A stretch of DNA of 64,000 bases, from positions 62,001-126,000 of the forward strand of contig JAJEDJ010000036.1 of the NCBI GenBank assembly GCA_022821545.1, in the 5' to 3' direction. Below are positions 17,599-26,237 of this stretch, piece by piece (the stretch's first letter is position 1; each line of letters starts with the position of its first letter). Under the pieces are notes generated by a model, which was not told the origin of the DNA, did not search any database, and saw only the letters and a list, made by a program, of their open reading frames with translations. The translations under genes were made by a program, and so were the position numbers. The DNA is from Caldilineaceae bacterium (GTDB taxonomy: Bacteria > Chloroflexota > Anaerolineae > Caldilineales > Caldilineaceae).

Positions 17599-18690
17599 AT
17601 GAGCGAACAGTCCACCAACGGCCAGCAACTCTCCACATCGGAAAACGGCAGCGCAGCCGCCGGCGATATCCTCCTGGATGTCAAAAACCTGCAAAAATGG
17701 TTTCCCATAACAGCCGGATTTTTCCGCCGAACAATCGGTCACGTCAAGGCTGTCGATGATATCTCTTTCCAGGTCCTGCAAGGTGAGACCGTCGGCCTGG
17801 TGGGCGAGAGCGGCTGCGGCAAAACGACCGCCGGCCGCTGCATCCTGCGCGCCTACGACCTGACCGGCGGCCAGATCTACTTCCAGAACCATGACGGCAA
17901 AATGGTCGATCTGGGGCCCCTGTCCAACAATGAAATGAAGCCGTACCGCCAGCAGGTACGCATGATCTTCCAGGACCCCTTCAACTCCCTCAATCCACGC
18001 ATGCCTGTCATTGATATCGTGGGCGACCCCCTCAAAATTAACAAGGTCGCCGCCGGCAAGGAGTTGGAGGACCGCGTCGCCTCGCTGCTCGCCAGGGTCG
18101 GCCTGCGGCCCGAATACATGCGCCGCTACCCGCACGCCTTCAGCGGCGGCGAGAGACAGCGCATCGGCATCGCCCGCGCCCTCGCGCTCGACCCCCGCCT
18201 CGTCGTGGCCGACGAAGCCGTCTCCGCTCTGGACGTTTCCGTTCGCGCCCAGATCCTCAATCTGATCAAGGACCTGCAGGAAGAGTTCAACCTGACTTAC
18301 ATCTTCGTTTCACACGACCTTAGCGTGATCGAGTACATCTGCGATCGCGTCGTCGTCATGTACGTCGGCAAGATCGTCGAGGTCGCCGAAACCGAAGAAC
18401 TGTTCGCGCAGCCTTTCCATCCCTATACCGAGGCACTGCTCTCCGCCGTCCCCAACCCCGACCCGCGTATGCGGCAGCAGAAAGACCGCATTGTCCTGGA
18501 AGGCGACGTGGCCGATCCGGCCAACCCGCCCAGCGGCTGCTACTTCCACCCCCGCTGCCGCTACGTCCAGGATCAATGCAGCCAGGAGACGCCGGATCTG
18601 CGCGAAATCGCGCCCGGCCATTTCGCCGCCTGCCACTTCGCCGAGGAGCTCACCTTGGCGGGCGTGACCGCAAGCGGAGAACTGGGATGA
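17599..18690 (+). CDS. peptide-type ABC transporter ATP-binding protein (DppF/OppF family)
   Basis: 363 aa ATPase partner of the preceding OppD. Walker [10 protein letters not shown], signature FSGGERQR, Walker B LVVADEA with VSALDVS, switch His in FVSHDLS. The C-terminal [17 protein letters not shown] and GCYFHPRC belong to the DppF group. It is closely related to the ATPase at 10234-11319. Its stop overlaps the start of a small membrane protein gene (ATGA at 18687), so the two are translationally coupled. Since the binding-protein/permease cluster immediately downstream has no ATPase, this pair could energise both transporters. Confidence 0.93.
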   Translation: MSEQSTNGQQLSTSENGSAAAGDILLDVKNLQKWFPITAGFFRRTIGHVKAVDDISFQVLQGETVGLVGESGCGKTTAGRCILRAYDLTGGQIYFQNHDGKMVDLGPLSNNEMKPYRQQVRMIFQDPFNSLNPRMPVIDIVGDPLKINKVAAGKELEDRVASLLARVGLRPEYMRRYPHAFSGGERQRIGIARALALDPRLVVADEAVSALDVSVRAQILNLIKDLQEEFNLTYIFVSHDLSVIEYICDRVVVMYVGKIVEVAETEELFAQPFHPYTEALLSAVPNPDPRMRQQKDRIVLEGDVADPANPPSGCYFHPRCRYVQDQCSQETPDLREIAPGHFAACHFAEELTLAGVTASGELG

Positions 18691-19064
18691 CATCCGTGCA
18701 AAAAGAATTCAAGACCCGGTTCGCCTGGGAGATTAGAGCGAAGTACGCTGCCTATTTCGTCAGTTGGGTTGCCTTCTCTGCCCTGACCTTTTACCTGGTG
18801 ACCAGGATTTCTCCGCTTCTTCGGCTCTTGATGGACGTTCTCAATGTCAACCGCTGGGCGAGGTCGGCAGTTCATAACTTCAGCTTTCTCATTCTGGGCC
18901 TTATTGGTCTGTGCATGGTTATCATCGTCGAGAACTATCTCCGCACAGCGATACCGCAAAACCTCCTCCTGCGCCGCATCGTGATTGCACTCGGGGCGGT
19001 TCTCATTCTGACGGGGGCATCTCACGCCCTTCCTGAATATCTGTTTTACCTGCTAAGGACGTAA
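18687..19064 (+). CDS. small membrane protein coupled to OppF (unknown function)
   Basis: 125 aa, no family recognised. Three hydrophobic segments at about residues 20-43, 58-82 and 92-117, with the basic [10 protein letters not shown] between the second and third. It resembles the protein at 11385-11768 in length, topology and the YLRxA region. Its ATG overlaps the OppF stop in ATGA, which argues strongly that it is a real gene expressed with the transporter; a longer in-frame start at 18576 would lie inside OppF. A transporter accessory role is inferred only from this pairing. Confidence 0.7.
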   Translation: MTSVQKEFKTRFAWEIRAKYAAYFVSWVAFSALTFYLVTRISPLLRLLMDVLNVNRWARSAVHNFSFLILGLIGLCMVIIVENYLRTAIPQNLLLRRIVIALGAVLILTGASHALPEYLFYLLRT

Positions 19065-19235
19065 GGGATCCGCGACCGGCAAACGGTCGTCATCGGCGCC
19101 ACAATGGGAATACTCGCCCAGTGAAGCGGCTAAAACGATTTGGTTTTCGCACTGCCAGCAAGTATACTTCTGCCCACGCTGGAACTTCCCCCAGTTCAGG
19201 CAGTCCGCGAATCGGCAGGTCTCGACCGTTGACAC
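19053..19235 (-). CDS. possible 60-residue zinc-ribbon-like protein
   Basis: GTG-started frame on the strand opposite to its neighbours, in the 239-base gap ahead of the next binding-protein gene; it overlaps the 3' end of the small membrane protein gene by 12 bases. The residues show two cysteine pairs, CRFADC and CWQC, separated by about 15 residues with aromatic and glycine positions typical of zinc ribbons (KYTCWQC). No good ribosome binding site is visible and there is a stop two codons upstream. It may be a real small gene, a remnant, or chance. Confidence 0.3.
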   Translation of the reverse strand: MSTVETCRFADCLNWGKFQRGQKYTCWQCENQIVLAASLGEYSHCGADDDRLPVADPLRP

Positions 19236-19260
19236 AACTCAATCAGTTCATGCAATTGAG
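19229..19260 (+). promoter_or_regulatory. candidate -35 box and overlapping dyad ahead of tandem binding-protein genes
   Basis: A perfect TTGACA (19229-19234) is followed by the inverted repeat CTCAAT (19238-19243)/ATTGAG (19255-19260). No good -10 box is found at 16-18 bases, so an activator- or repressor-dependent promoter is possible. The gene start is 44 bases downstream with AAGGAGA. Confidence 0.3.
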
Positions 19261-19303
19261 GTAGCGCCTTCCTTAGCCGTACTTAACTCAAGGAGACGAT
19301 CCA

Positions 19304-21328
19304 ATGAAAGGTCTGAAGTCAATCAAGACTGATGTAACGCGTCGTGACTTCGTACGCTTGTCTGCGATGGCAAGCGCCGGTACTGTTCTCGCCGCCTGCG
19401 GTGCAGGCGAGGCGCCCGCTGCCGAAGCCCCGATGGAAGAGGCGCCGGCCGAATCTGCTGCCGAAGCCGCGCCCGATTCAGGGTCCATGTACAACGAGGC
19501 CCCGCGACTCGCCGAGATGGTCGCCAATGGCGAATTGCCCCCCGTTGACGAACGCCTGCCGGCCAGCCCTCTCGTCCTCGAAGGCCTCGATGGCGTCGGC
19601 AACTACGGCGGCCTCTGGCGCGCTGGACGCCGCGGCCAGGCCGACCACTTCGCCGTAAACCAGGTCATCATCCGCGGCGCGCTGTCGGTCAACCAGGAGT
19701 TGACAATCAATCCCATGGTCGCCGAGTCCTGGTCCGTCAGTGACGACGCCACCGAGTTCACATTCAATCTGCGCGAAGGCATGAAGTGGTCCAATGGCGC
19801 GCCCTTCACTTCGGCCGATATCAGGTTCTGGTACGATGAAGAGGTGCATAACGAGGAGCTGACACCCGTTTTCCCCGCTTGGCTCACCAGCGTTGTAGAC
19901 GGCGAAAACGTGCCCGCCGTGGTCGATACGCCCGATGACACAACGGTCATCTTCAAGTTCGCCAGCCCCAACGCGCTCTTCCACTACAGCGCCGGGATTC
20001 TTCTCTCATTCCCCGTCCGCTCCGCCGAGTACATGAAGCAGTTCCACCCCGACCATACCGACGACTCGGCCGCGCTCGACCAGATGATCGCCGATGCCGA
20101 CCTGGAACTGTGGACCGATCTCTATGTCGACAAGCGCAGCGGCCGGCACGAGAATCCCGAATCGCCAATGCTCTGGCCTTGGACCGTTGGAACCGATTTT
20201 AGTGAACCGCTTGTTACCGCCACCCGCAACCCCTACTTCTGGGCCGTGGACACGGACGGCAACCAGCTCCCCTACATCGACGATCTCACCTTCCGCCAGT
20301 TCACCGACCCCGACGTCTACGCGCTCTGGTGCATCAACGGCGAGATCGACTGCCAGTCCCGCCACGTGCGCAACACCGACATTACCGTTCTCAAGGAGAA
20401 CGAAGAAAAAGGCGACTACAAGCTGCAGATCTGGCGCCGCACCGCCGTATACGGTCTGCACCTCAACATGACCGCCAAGGAACCCCGCCTGCGCGAGCTA
20501 TTCCAGGCGCGCGATTTCCGTATCGCCTGCTCGATCGGCGTCGATCGCGACGCCATCAACGAGCTCGTCTTCGACGGCACCGCCACCAACATGCAGTACG
20601 GCCCGCCCGTCGAATCACCCCTTTACGTCGAAGAACTGAACAACGCACATCTCGAATACGATCCGGACCAGGCCAACGCCCTCATCGACGGCCTCGGCTA
20701 CACCGAACGCGACGCAGAAGGCTACCGCCTTTGGAAGGATGGCAGCGGCGAACGCATCCGCTGGACCATGCTTGGCGGCCCCACTGTCACCGACAACGAC
20801 CAGATGCTCATAGATTTCCTCACCGACATGGGCTTCGAGATCAACTATCGCGGCGCCGAACGCGCCCTCGCCCAGGAGCTCGACCGCAACAACGACATTG
20901 AGGCCAGGACCACTTTCATGGACCGCAACCTCATCCCCCTCGCCGATCCCGTAATCTGGATCAACCGCGCCAACACTGAGCGCCCCTGGGGCAACGCCTG
21001 GCAGATGTGGTCGGTCAACCCCGACAACCCCATCGGCGAGCCGCCCCCCGACGGCCACTGGCAGTGGGACCTCTGGCGCATCTGGGACGAGATCCGCGTT
21101 ACCGCCGACGGCGACAAGCAGAACGAACTGTTCAAAGAGATCCTCCGCATCTGGGGCAGAGAACTCCCCACCGTCGGCTACTTCGGCGAACTGCCGCGAC
21201 CGGTTGTCGTTCGCAACGGCTTCAAGGGCATCCATGCCGGCTACCCCTGGGACTGCTGCCGCGGCGTATACGAGCATATCATCGACAACGCCACCTGGTA
21301 CTGGGAAGATCCGGAAAACCATATGTAA
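19304..21328 (+). CDS. peptide-type ABC transporter substrate-binding lipoprotein (SBP family 5), tandem copy 1
   Basis: 674 aa. Twin-arginine signal (T12-R-R-D-F-V), lipobox LAAC with Cys32, acidic Ala/Pro/Glu linker to about residue 62. Mature domain landmarks are LREGMKWSNGAPFT, RNPYFWAVD and FQARDFRIACSIGVDR. The C-terminus carries a WDCCRG cysteine pair shared with the next gene. The following gene is a close paralogue with the same signal, linker and landmark order, so this is a tandem duplication. The start is supported by AAGGAGA. The DppB/DppC pair lies beyond the second copy. Confidence 0.93.
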   Translation: MKGLKSIKTDVTRRDFVRLSAMASAGTVLAACGAGEAPAAEAPMEEAPAESAAEAAPDSGSMYNEAPRLAEMVANGELPPVDERLPASPLVLEGLDGVGNYGGLWRAGRRGQADHFAVNQVIIRGALSVNQELTINPMVAESWSVSDDATEFTFNLREGMKWSNGAPFTSADIRFWYDEEVHNEELTPVFPAWLTSVVDGENVPAVVDTPDDTTVIFKFASPNALFHYSAGILLSFPVRSAEYMKQFHPDHTDDSAALDQMIADADLELWTDLYVDKRSGRHENPESPMLWPWTVGTDFSEPLVTATRNPYFWAVDTDGNQLPYIDDLTFRQFTDPDVYALWCINGEIDCQSRHVRNTDITVLKENEEKGDYKLQIWRRTAVYGLHLNMTAKEPRLRELFQARDFRIACSIGVDRDAINELVFDGTATNMQYGPPVESPLYVEELNNAHLEYDPDQANALIDGLGYTERDAEGYRLWKDGSGERIRWTMLGGPTVTDNDQMLIDFLTDMGFEINYRGAERALAQELDRNNDIEARTTFMDRNLIPLADPVIWINRANTERPWGNAWQMWSVNPDNPIGEPPPDGHWQWDLWRIWDEIRVTADGDKQNELFKEILRIWGRELPTVGYFGELPRPVVVRNGFKGIHAGYPWDCCRGVYEHIIDNATWYWEDPENHM

Positions 21329-21334
21329 ACCAAA

Positions 21335-21399
21335 GGAGAGAGAAGAGAGAAAAGAGAGAACGGCAAGAACAACTGCGAAGCACTCTCTCTCCTCTCTCC
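21335..21399 (+). other. purine/pyrimidine-rich hairpin between the tandem binding-protein genes
   Basis: Left arm 21335-21349 (GGAGAGAGAAGAGAG) pairs with right arm 21385-21399 (CTCTCTCCTCTCTCC) with one mismatch and a 35-base loop. The right flank (CACTCACTACTCGCC) resembles the flank of the hairpin at 6035-6137 (CACTCACTTCTCGC). Confidence 0.55.
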
Positions 21400-21443
21400 T
21401 CTTCACTCACTACTCGCCCTTTCACAGACAAGGAGACAATTGT

Positions 21444-23459
21444 ATGAGGAGTCTCAAGATTCCTAAAACCGATGTGTCGAGACGCGATTTCATGCGCGTC
21501 TCAGCGATGGCGACGGCAGGTACCGTCCTGGTGGCCTGCGGCGCAGGTGGAGAACCCGCAGCAGAAGCGCCGATGGAAGAGGCGCCCGCCGAGGCCGCGC
21601 CCGACTCGGGCTCCATGTATAACGAAGCCCCGCGACTGGCCGAGATGGTCGCCAATGGCGAACTGCCGCCTGTTGATGAGCGTGTGCCCGTCAACCCGCT
21701 TGTGCTGGAAGGACTGGACGGGATTGGCAACTATGGCGGCCTGTGGCGCGCCGGCTTCCGCGGCCAGGCAGACCACTTCGCCCTCAACCAGGTCATTATC
21801 CGCGGCATCTTGTCCATTAACCAGGAACTCACCGTCAACCCGATGATTGCCGAGTCCTGGTCGGTCAGCGATGACGCCACCGAATATGTCTTCAACTTGC
21901 GAGAAGGCATGAAGTGGTCCAGCGGCGAGCCCTTCACGAGCGCCGATTTCGTCTTCTGGTTCGAGGAGGAGATCAAGAACGAGACGCTCACTCCCGTCTT
22001 CCCCGGCTGGCTCACCAGCCCCGCAGGCGGCGAAAATGTCCCTGTGGAAATGACGGCTCCCGACGACACTACTGTCGTCTTCAAGTTTGCAGGGCCGAAC
22101 GCCCTCTTCCACCTGGAAGGTGGTGTTGTCCTCAGTTCTCCGGTCCGCTCTGCCGCCTACATGAGTCAGTTCCACCCGGACCACACCGACGATCAGGCCG
22201 CGCTCGACCAGAAAATCGCCGACGCCGGCCTCGACAACTGGACGGAACTCTACACCGACATGCGCAGCGGACGCCACGAGAACCCCGAGTGCCCCATGCT
22301 CTATCCGTGGACCCTGCAAAGCGAGTACACTGAAGAGATTGTCAACTGCACGCGCAATCCCTACTTCTGGGCAGTGGACACCGCCGGCAACCAGTTGCCC
22401 TACATTGACGACCTCTCCTTCCGTCTCTTCAACGACTCCGATGTCCACGCCCTGCGGCTTGTTAATGGCGAGATCGATTGCCAGTCCCGCCATATCCGCA
22501 ACACCGACCTCACCGTTCTCAAAGAGAATGAGGATAGCGGCGACTACAAGATCCAGTTCTGGCGTTGGACCGCCGTCTATGGTGTCCATTTCAACATGAC
22601 CACCAACGACGACCGCCGCCGTGAACTCTTCCAGGAACGCGATTTCCGCATCGCCGTCTCCCTCGGTTTCAATCGCGACGAAGTCCGGGAACTGATCTAC
22701 GACGGCTTTGGAACCAATATGCAGTACGGCCCTCCCGTCGAATCGCCCGTACACTACGAAAAACTCAGCAACGCCTACCTTGACTACGATCCCGATCAGG
22801 CCAACGCCCTGATCGACGAGCTTGGTTACCTCGAAAGAGACGACGACGGATACCGCCTCTGGAAGGATGGCAGCGGCGAGCGGATCAGCTGGACCATGTT
22901 GGGCGGCGCCGAAATCTCCGACCTCAGCCAAACCTTTATCGACTATCTCAGCGACCTCGGTTTCGAAGTCAATTACCGCGGCGTCGACCGCTCGCTCAGC
23001 ATTGAACTCCACCAGTCCAACGATGTCGAATGCACGACCTCGTTCATGGACCGTAACCTCGTGCCCCTGGCCGACCCCCAGATCTGGGTCAAGCACCGCA
23101 ACATCAACGACCGCCCCTGGTGCAACGCCTGGACCGCCTGGAAGCTGGACCCCTCCAATCCCATCGCCCAGGAGCCGCCCGCAGGCCACTGGATCTGGAC
23201 TATCTGGGACCTGTGGGACCAGATTCGCGCCACCCCAGGCGAGCAGGCGCAGGCCGATCTCTTCAAGCAGATCCTCGAAATCTGGTCCGAAGAACTGCCC
23301 TCCGTCGGCTTCTTCGGCGAGTTGCCGCGCCTCGTCATGGTCAAGAACGGCTTCAAAGGCATCCACGCCGGCAACCCCTGGGATTGCTGTCGCGGGGTCT
23401 ACGAACACATCATCGACAATGCCACCTGGTATTGGGATGATCCGTCAATGCATATGTAA
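21444..23459 (+). CDS. peptide-type ABC transporter substrate-binding lipoprotein (SBP family 5), tandem copy 2
   Basis: 671 aa. Twin-arginine signal (S12-R-R-D-F-M), lipobox LVAC with Cys32, Ala/Pro/Glu linker. It is colinear with the previous gene over its whole length, including RNPYFWAVD, the ALRLVNGEIDCQSRH segment and the terminal WDCCRG pair. Divergence is concentrated in mid-protein loops, as expected if the two copies bind related but distinct ligands. ATG 21444 has AAGGAG at the right distance; a long in-frame extension to 21204 would run through the upstream gene and is rejected. A hairpin separates it from the permease genes. Confidence 0.93.
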   Translation: MRSLKIPKTDVSRRDFMRVSAMATAGTVLVACGAGGEPAAEAPMEEAPAEAAPDSGSMYNEAPRLAEMVANGELPPVDERVPVNPLVLEGLDGIGNYGGLWRAGFRGQADHFALNQVIIRGILSINQELTVNPMIAESWSVSDDATEYVFNLREGMKWSSGEPFTSADFVFWFEEEIKNETLTPVFPGWLTSPAGGENVPVEMTAPDDTTVVFKFAGPNALFHLEGGVVLSSPVRSAAYMSQFHPDHTDDQAALDQKIADAGLDNWTELYTDMRSGRHENPECPMLYPWTLQSEYTEEIVNCTRNPYFWAVDTAGNQLPYIDDLSFRLFNDSDVHALRLVNGEIDCQSRHIRNTDLTVLKENEDSGDYKIQFWRWTAVYGVHFNMTTNDDRRRELFQERDFRIAVSLGFNRDEVRELIYDGFGTNMQYGPPVESPVHYEKLSNAYLDYDPDQANALIDELGYLERDDDGYRLWKDGSGERISWTMLGGAEISDLSQTFIDYLSDLGFEVNYRGVDRSLSIELHQSNDVECTTSFMDRNLVPLADPQIWVKHRNINDRPWCNAWTAWKLDPSNPIAQEPPAGHWIWTIWDLWDQIRATPGEQAQADLFKQILEIWSEELPSVGFFGELPRLVMVKNGFKGIHAGNPWDCCRGVYEHIIDNATWYWDDPSMHM

Positions 23460-23472
23460 AGCAAAGATGTAA

Positions 23473-23508
23473 GGCGTGGGGAGAGACGGTTTTCTCTCTC
23501 CTCACGCC
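23473..23508 (+). other. intercistronic hairpin after second binding-protein gene
   Basis: 14-bp arms GGCGTGGGGAGAGA (23473-23486) and TCTCTCCTCACGCC (23495-23508) with one G-U pair and an 8-base loop, followed by a T-rich stretch. Position matches the hairpin at 14147-14178: between binding protein and first permease. Confidence 0.7.
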
Positions 23509-23534
23509 TCTTTACTCTCTTTTCGAGGTTCGTC

Positions 23535-24530
23535 ATGTTCTCATACATCCTTGGCCGGTTCGCCGTGATGATACCGACTCTCTTCGTGATCTCGGTAGTC
23601 ACCTTCATCATCATCCAGCTTCCGCCGGGCGATTATCTGACAACCTACGCCGCGCAACTGCGCGAACAGGGCGACGAGGTCGACGAAGTGCTCATGGCCA
23701 GACTGGAGCGCCGCTACGGCTTGGGCCAGCCCCAGCACATTCAGTATCTCAAGTGGATTTCCGGCATCCTCCTGGAAGGCGACTGGGGCGAGTCGATGCT
23801 TTACCAGAAACCTGTGGAGGACCTTATCTGGGACCGGCTTGGCCTCACTTTCATCCTTTCATTTACAACTCTGCTCTTCGGCTGGCTCGTGTCGATCCCA
23901 TTAGGGGTCTATTCGGCGACCCATCAATACTCGGTGATCGATTATATCGTCACTGCGCTCAATTTTATCGGTAAAGGGTTGCCGGAGTTCATGCTTGCCC
24001 TCGTAATCATGTGGCTCGTGACCAGCTATTCGGATATGAGCGTCGGCGGCCTCTTCAGCCCCGAGTTTATGGACGCGCCCTGGACCATTGCACGGCTCCT
24101 TGATCTTCTGGCCCATGTCTGGATCCCAATCGTCATCCTGGCAGTCGGCAGCACCGCCAATGGCATCCGTATCACCCGCGCCAATCTGCTCGACGAGTTG
24201 AATAAACCTTATGTTGAGACTGCGCGCGCCAAGGGAGTCAAGGAAACAAGGCTGATCTGGAAATACCCGACGCGCGTCGCCCTGAACCCCTTCTTCAGCA
24301 CGGTTGGCTGGTCCCTGGCGGACCTGATTTCAGGCACAACCATCGTTGCGATTGTGCTGAGTTTACAGACCACCGGACCGATGCTATTCACCGCGCTGAT
24401 CAACCAGGACATGTTCTTGGCCGGCAGCTTCATCATGATGCTTAGCGTGCTCACAGTTATCGGCACTCTGCTTTCCGACCTGCTGCTGGCATGGGTTGAT
24501 CCCCGCATCCGCCTTGAAGAGACGGGATAG
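23535..24530 (+). CDS. peptide-type ABC transporter permease (DppB/OppB family)
   Basis: 331 aa, about six helices. QLPPGDY follows the first helix; YGLGQPQHIQYLKW lies in the extracytoplasmic segment; the EAA loop reads LNKPYVETARAKG; the end is VDPRIRLEETG. It is highly similar to the permease at 5007-5993, especially from the EAA loop to the C-terminus. It precedes its DppC partner by 95 bases. GAGGT lies ahead of the ATG. It serves the tandem binding proteins upstream. Confidence 0.93.
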   Translation: MFSYILGRFAVMIPTLFVISVVTFIIIQLPPGDYLTTYAAQLREQGDEVDEVLMARLERRYGLGQPQHIQYLKWISGILLEGDWGESMLYQKPVEDLIWDRLGLTFILSFTTLLFGWLVSIPLGVYSATHQYSVIDYIVTALNFIGKGLPEFMLALVIMWLVTSYSDMSVGGLFSPEFMDAPWTIARLLDLLAHVWIPIVILAVGSTANGIRITRANLLDELNKPYVETARAKGVKETRLIWKYPTRVALNPFFSTVGWSLADLISGTTIVAIVLSLQTTGPMLFTALINQDMFLAGSFIMMLSVLTVIGTLLSDLLLAWVDPRIRLEETG

Positions 24531-24625
24531 CTGTTCCATAGGCTGCCGCCACAATACCTGAGCGCGCGTGTCAAATATAAGAAACTTTCGTAATCTGAGC
24601 GCTATTTCATGGACCGGAACTGACG

Positions 24626-25807
24626 ATGACGACCGAGGAACAACGACCAACCCCTTTTGAAGACGATCCGGAAGAGGAAGAGCAGTTCCTGGAGACACGG
24701 GAAGACGAGGCCAACATTGCAGTCGCCTCCTTCTGGCAGCTGATCTGGTGGCGTTATCGGCGCCATCGCGTGGCTGTCTTCAGCACCTTTGTCGTAATCA
24801 TCTTCTATCTGATCGCCGCGTTCAGTGAGTTCGTAGCGCCGTACGATCCGGAAGCCAAATTCGTAAAGTATAAGCTGCACCCGCCGACGCCAATTCACAT
24901 CATTGATGCCGAAGGCAACTTGCGCATGCCCTTCATCTACCAGACAATACGCGAGCGGGACCCGGAAACCTTCCGCAATACCTACCACGAAGATACAGAC
25001 ATCATCCATCCCATCCGATTCCTCCCCAAGAGCGAAGAGTATAAGTTATGGGGTGAAGTTGTAGTCACAACGAAATTGTTCGGCCTCGACGTGCCCCACG
25101 AAGAACAGGGATTCTTCGTGTTGGGCACCGACCGGCTCGGCCGTGATATGTTCTCCCGCGTCTCCTATGGGGCTCGTCTCTCCCTCTCCATCGGCCTCAT
25201 CGGCGTCGTCATCAGCCTGGTCCTCGGCATCCTGCTGGGCGGACTGTCCGGCTACTACGGCGGTACGATCGACAACATCATTCAGCGCATCATCGAGTTT
25301 CTCCGCTCAATCCCCTCCATCCCGCTCTGGATGGGACTGAGCGCCGCCCTGCCTCCAGGCTGGCCAATTCTCTATGTCTACTTCAGCATTACCGTCATTC
25401 TCTCCTTTATCGGCTGGACCGGCATGGCCCGCGTCGTGCGCGGCAAGTTCCTGCAGCTGCGCGAAGAAGAGTTCGTGATGGCGGCCCGCTTTTCCGGCAG
25501 CAGCGAACTGCGCATCATCCTGCGTCATATGCTGCCCTCTTTTCTCAGCCACATCATCGCCACCATGACGCTCGCCATCCCGACCATGATCCTCAGCGAG
25601 ACCGCACTCAGCTTCCTCGGTCTCGGCCTGCGCCCGCCCGCCATCAGCTGGGGTGTCCTCCTGCAGGAGGCCCAGAACATCAGCGCCGTCGCCATCGCCC
25701 CCTGGACAATGGTCGCCCCCGCCCTCATGGTCGTCATCGCCGTGACCGCTTTCAACTTCATGGGCGACGGCATGCGCGACGCAGCCGACCCCTACGCCAG
25801 CCTCTAG
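24626..25807 (+). CDS. peptide-type ABC transporter permease (DppC/OppC family)
   Basis: 393 aa. A very acidic cytoplasmic N-terminus (about 35 residues) precedes the first helix. A long extracytoplasmic insertion of about 115 residues contains IIDAEGNLRMP and RERDPETFRN. The core starts at GTDRLGRDMFS; the EAA loop is MAARFSGSSELRIILRH and the C-terminus GDGMRDAADPY. It is the closest relative of the permease at 31869-33059, sharing the insertion sequence as well as the core. No ATPase follows, so it must borrow one. The binding site ahead of the ATG is weak. Confidence 0.92.
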   Translation: MTTEEQRPTPFEDDPEEEEQFLETREDEANIAVASFWQLIWWRYRRHRVAVFSTFVVIIFYLIAAFSEFVAPYDPEAKFVKYKLHPPTPIHIIDAEGNLRMPFIYQTIRERDPETFRNTYHEDTDIIHPIRFLPKSEEYKLWGEVVVTTKLFGLDVPHEEQGFFVLGTDRLGRDMFSRVSYGARLSLSIGLIGVVISLVLGILLGGLSGYYGGTIDNIIQRIIEFLRSIPSIPLWMGLSAALPPGWPILYVYFSITVILSFIGWTGMARVVRGKFLQLREEEFVMAARFSGSSELRIILRHMLPSFLSHIIATMTLAIPTMILSETALSFLGLGLRPPAISWGVLLQEAQNISAVAIAPWTMVAPALMVVIAVTAFNFMGDGMRDAADPYASL

Positions 25808-25891
25808 TTCAACTCTCAGGCTCTTCGGCTTGAGTCAGCGCCTGCGGAAGATTCTGAGAACTGACCACTGAAAACTTCAGGTACATAAACA

Positions 25892-26185
25892 ATGATCATC
25901 AAAGGCAGCGCCATCCCCGAGTTGAACAACCGCAAGGGCTACGAGATCCGTGATGTGCAGGACCAGATCGACCACTTTGCCGTCCGAATCACAACACCTG
26001 CCAACCCATTTGAACCGGAGAAGCACGGGGAGCGGCGCTTCTGGTACATCCTGGAGGGCGAGGCCACCGTCACCATCGACGGCGAGAGCGCTACCGTCGG
26101 GCCCACCGACCTGATCCTGCTCTCCCCCTGGACCGACCACAGCCTGCGCGCCGACAGCTGGGTCCGCTGGATCTGCTTCGGATAA
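25892..26185 (+). CDS. cupin-domain protein
   Basis: 97 aa single-domain beta-barrel protein, cytoplasmic. The conserved cupin strands are RRFWYILEGEATVTIDG and TDLILLSPWTDHSL. The usual HxH metal ligands of motif 1 are not evident, so it may be a non-catalytic or sugar-binding cupin. It lies 84 bases after the permease and 52 before a Gfo/Idh/MocA gene, probably in one transcript. A sugar isomerase or sensor role is inferred from neighbours only. Confidence 0.75.
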   Translation: MIIKGSAIPELNNRKGYEIRDVQDQIDHFAVRITTPANPFEPEKHGERRFWYILEGEATVTIDGESATVGPTDLILLSPWTDHSLRADSWVRWICFG

Positions 26186-26237
26186 CCTCGCTATCCCGGA
26201 ACCCGCAATCCCCACACCGACAAAGGAAACGTAAACG

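Noticed and set aside
21501-23408. 635-codon open frame antisense to the second tandem binding protein
   Set aside because: Same codon-bias effect; a similar antisense frame appears opposite the paralogue, as expected for a shadow of conserved codons.
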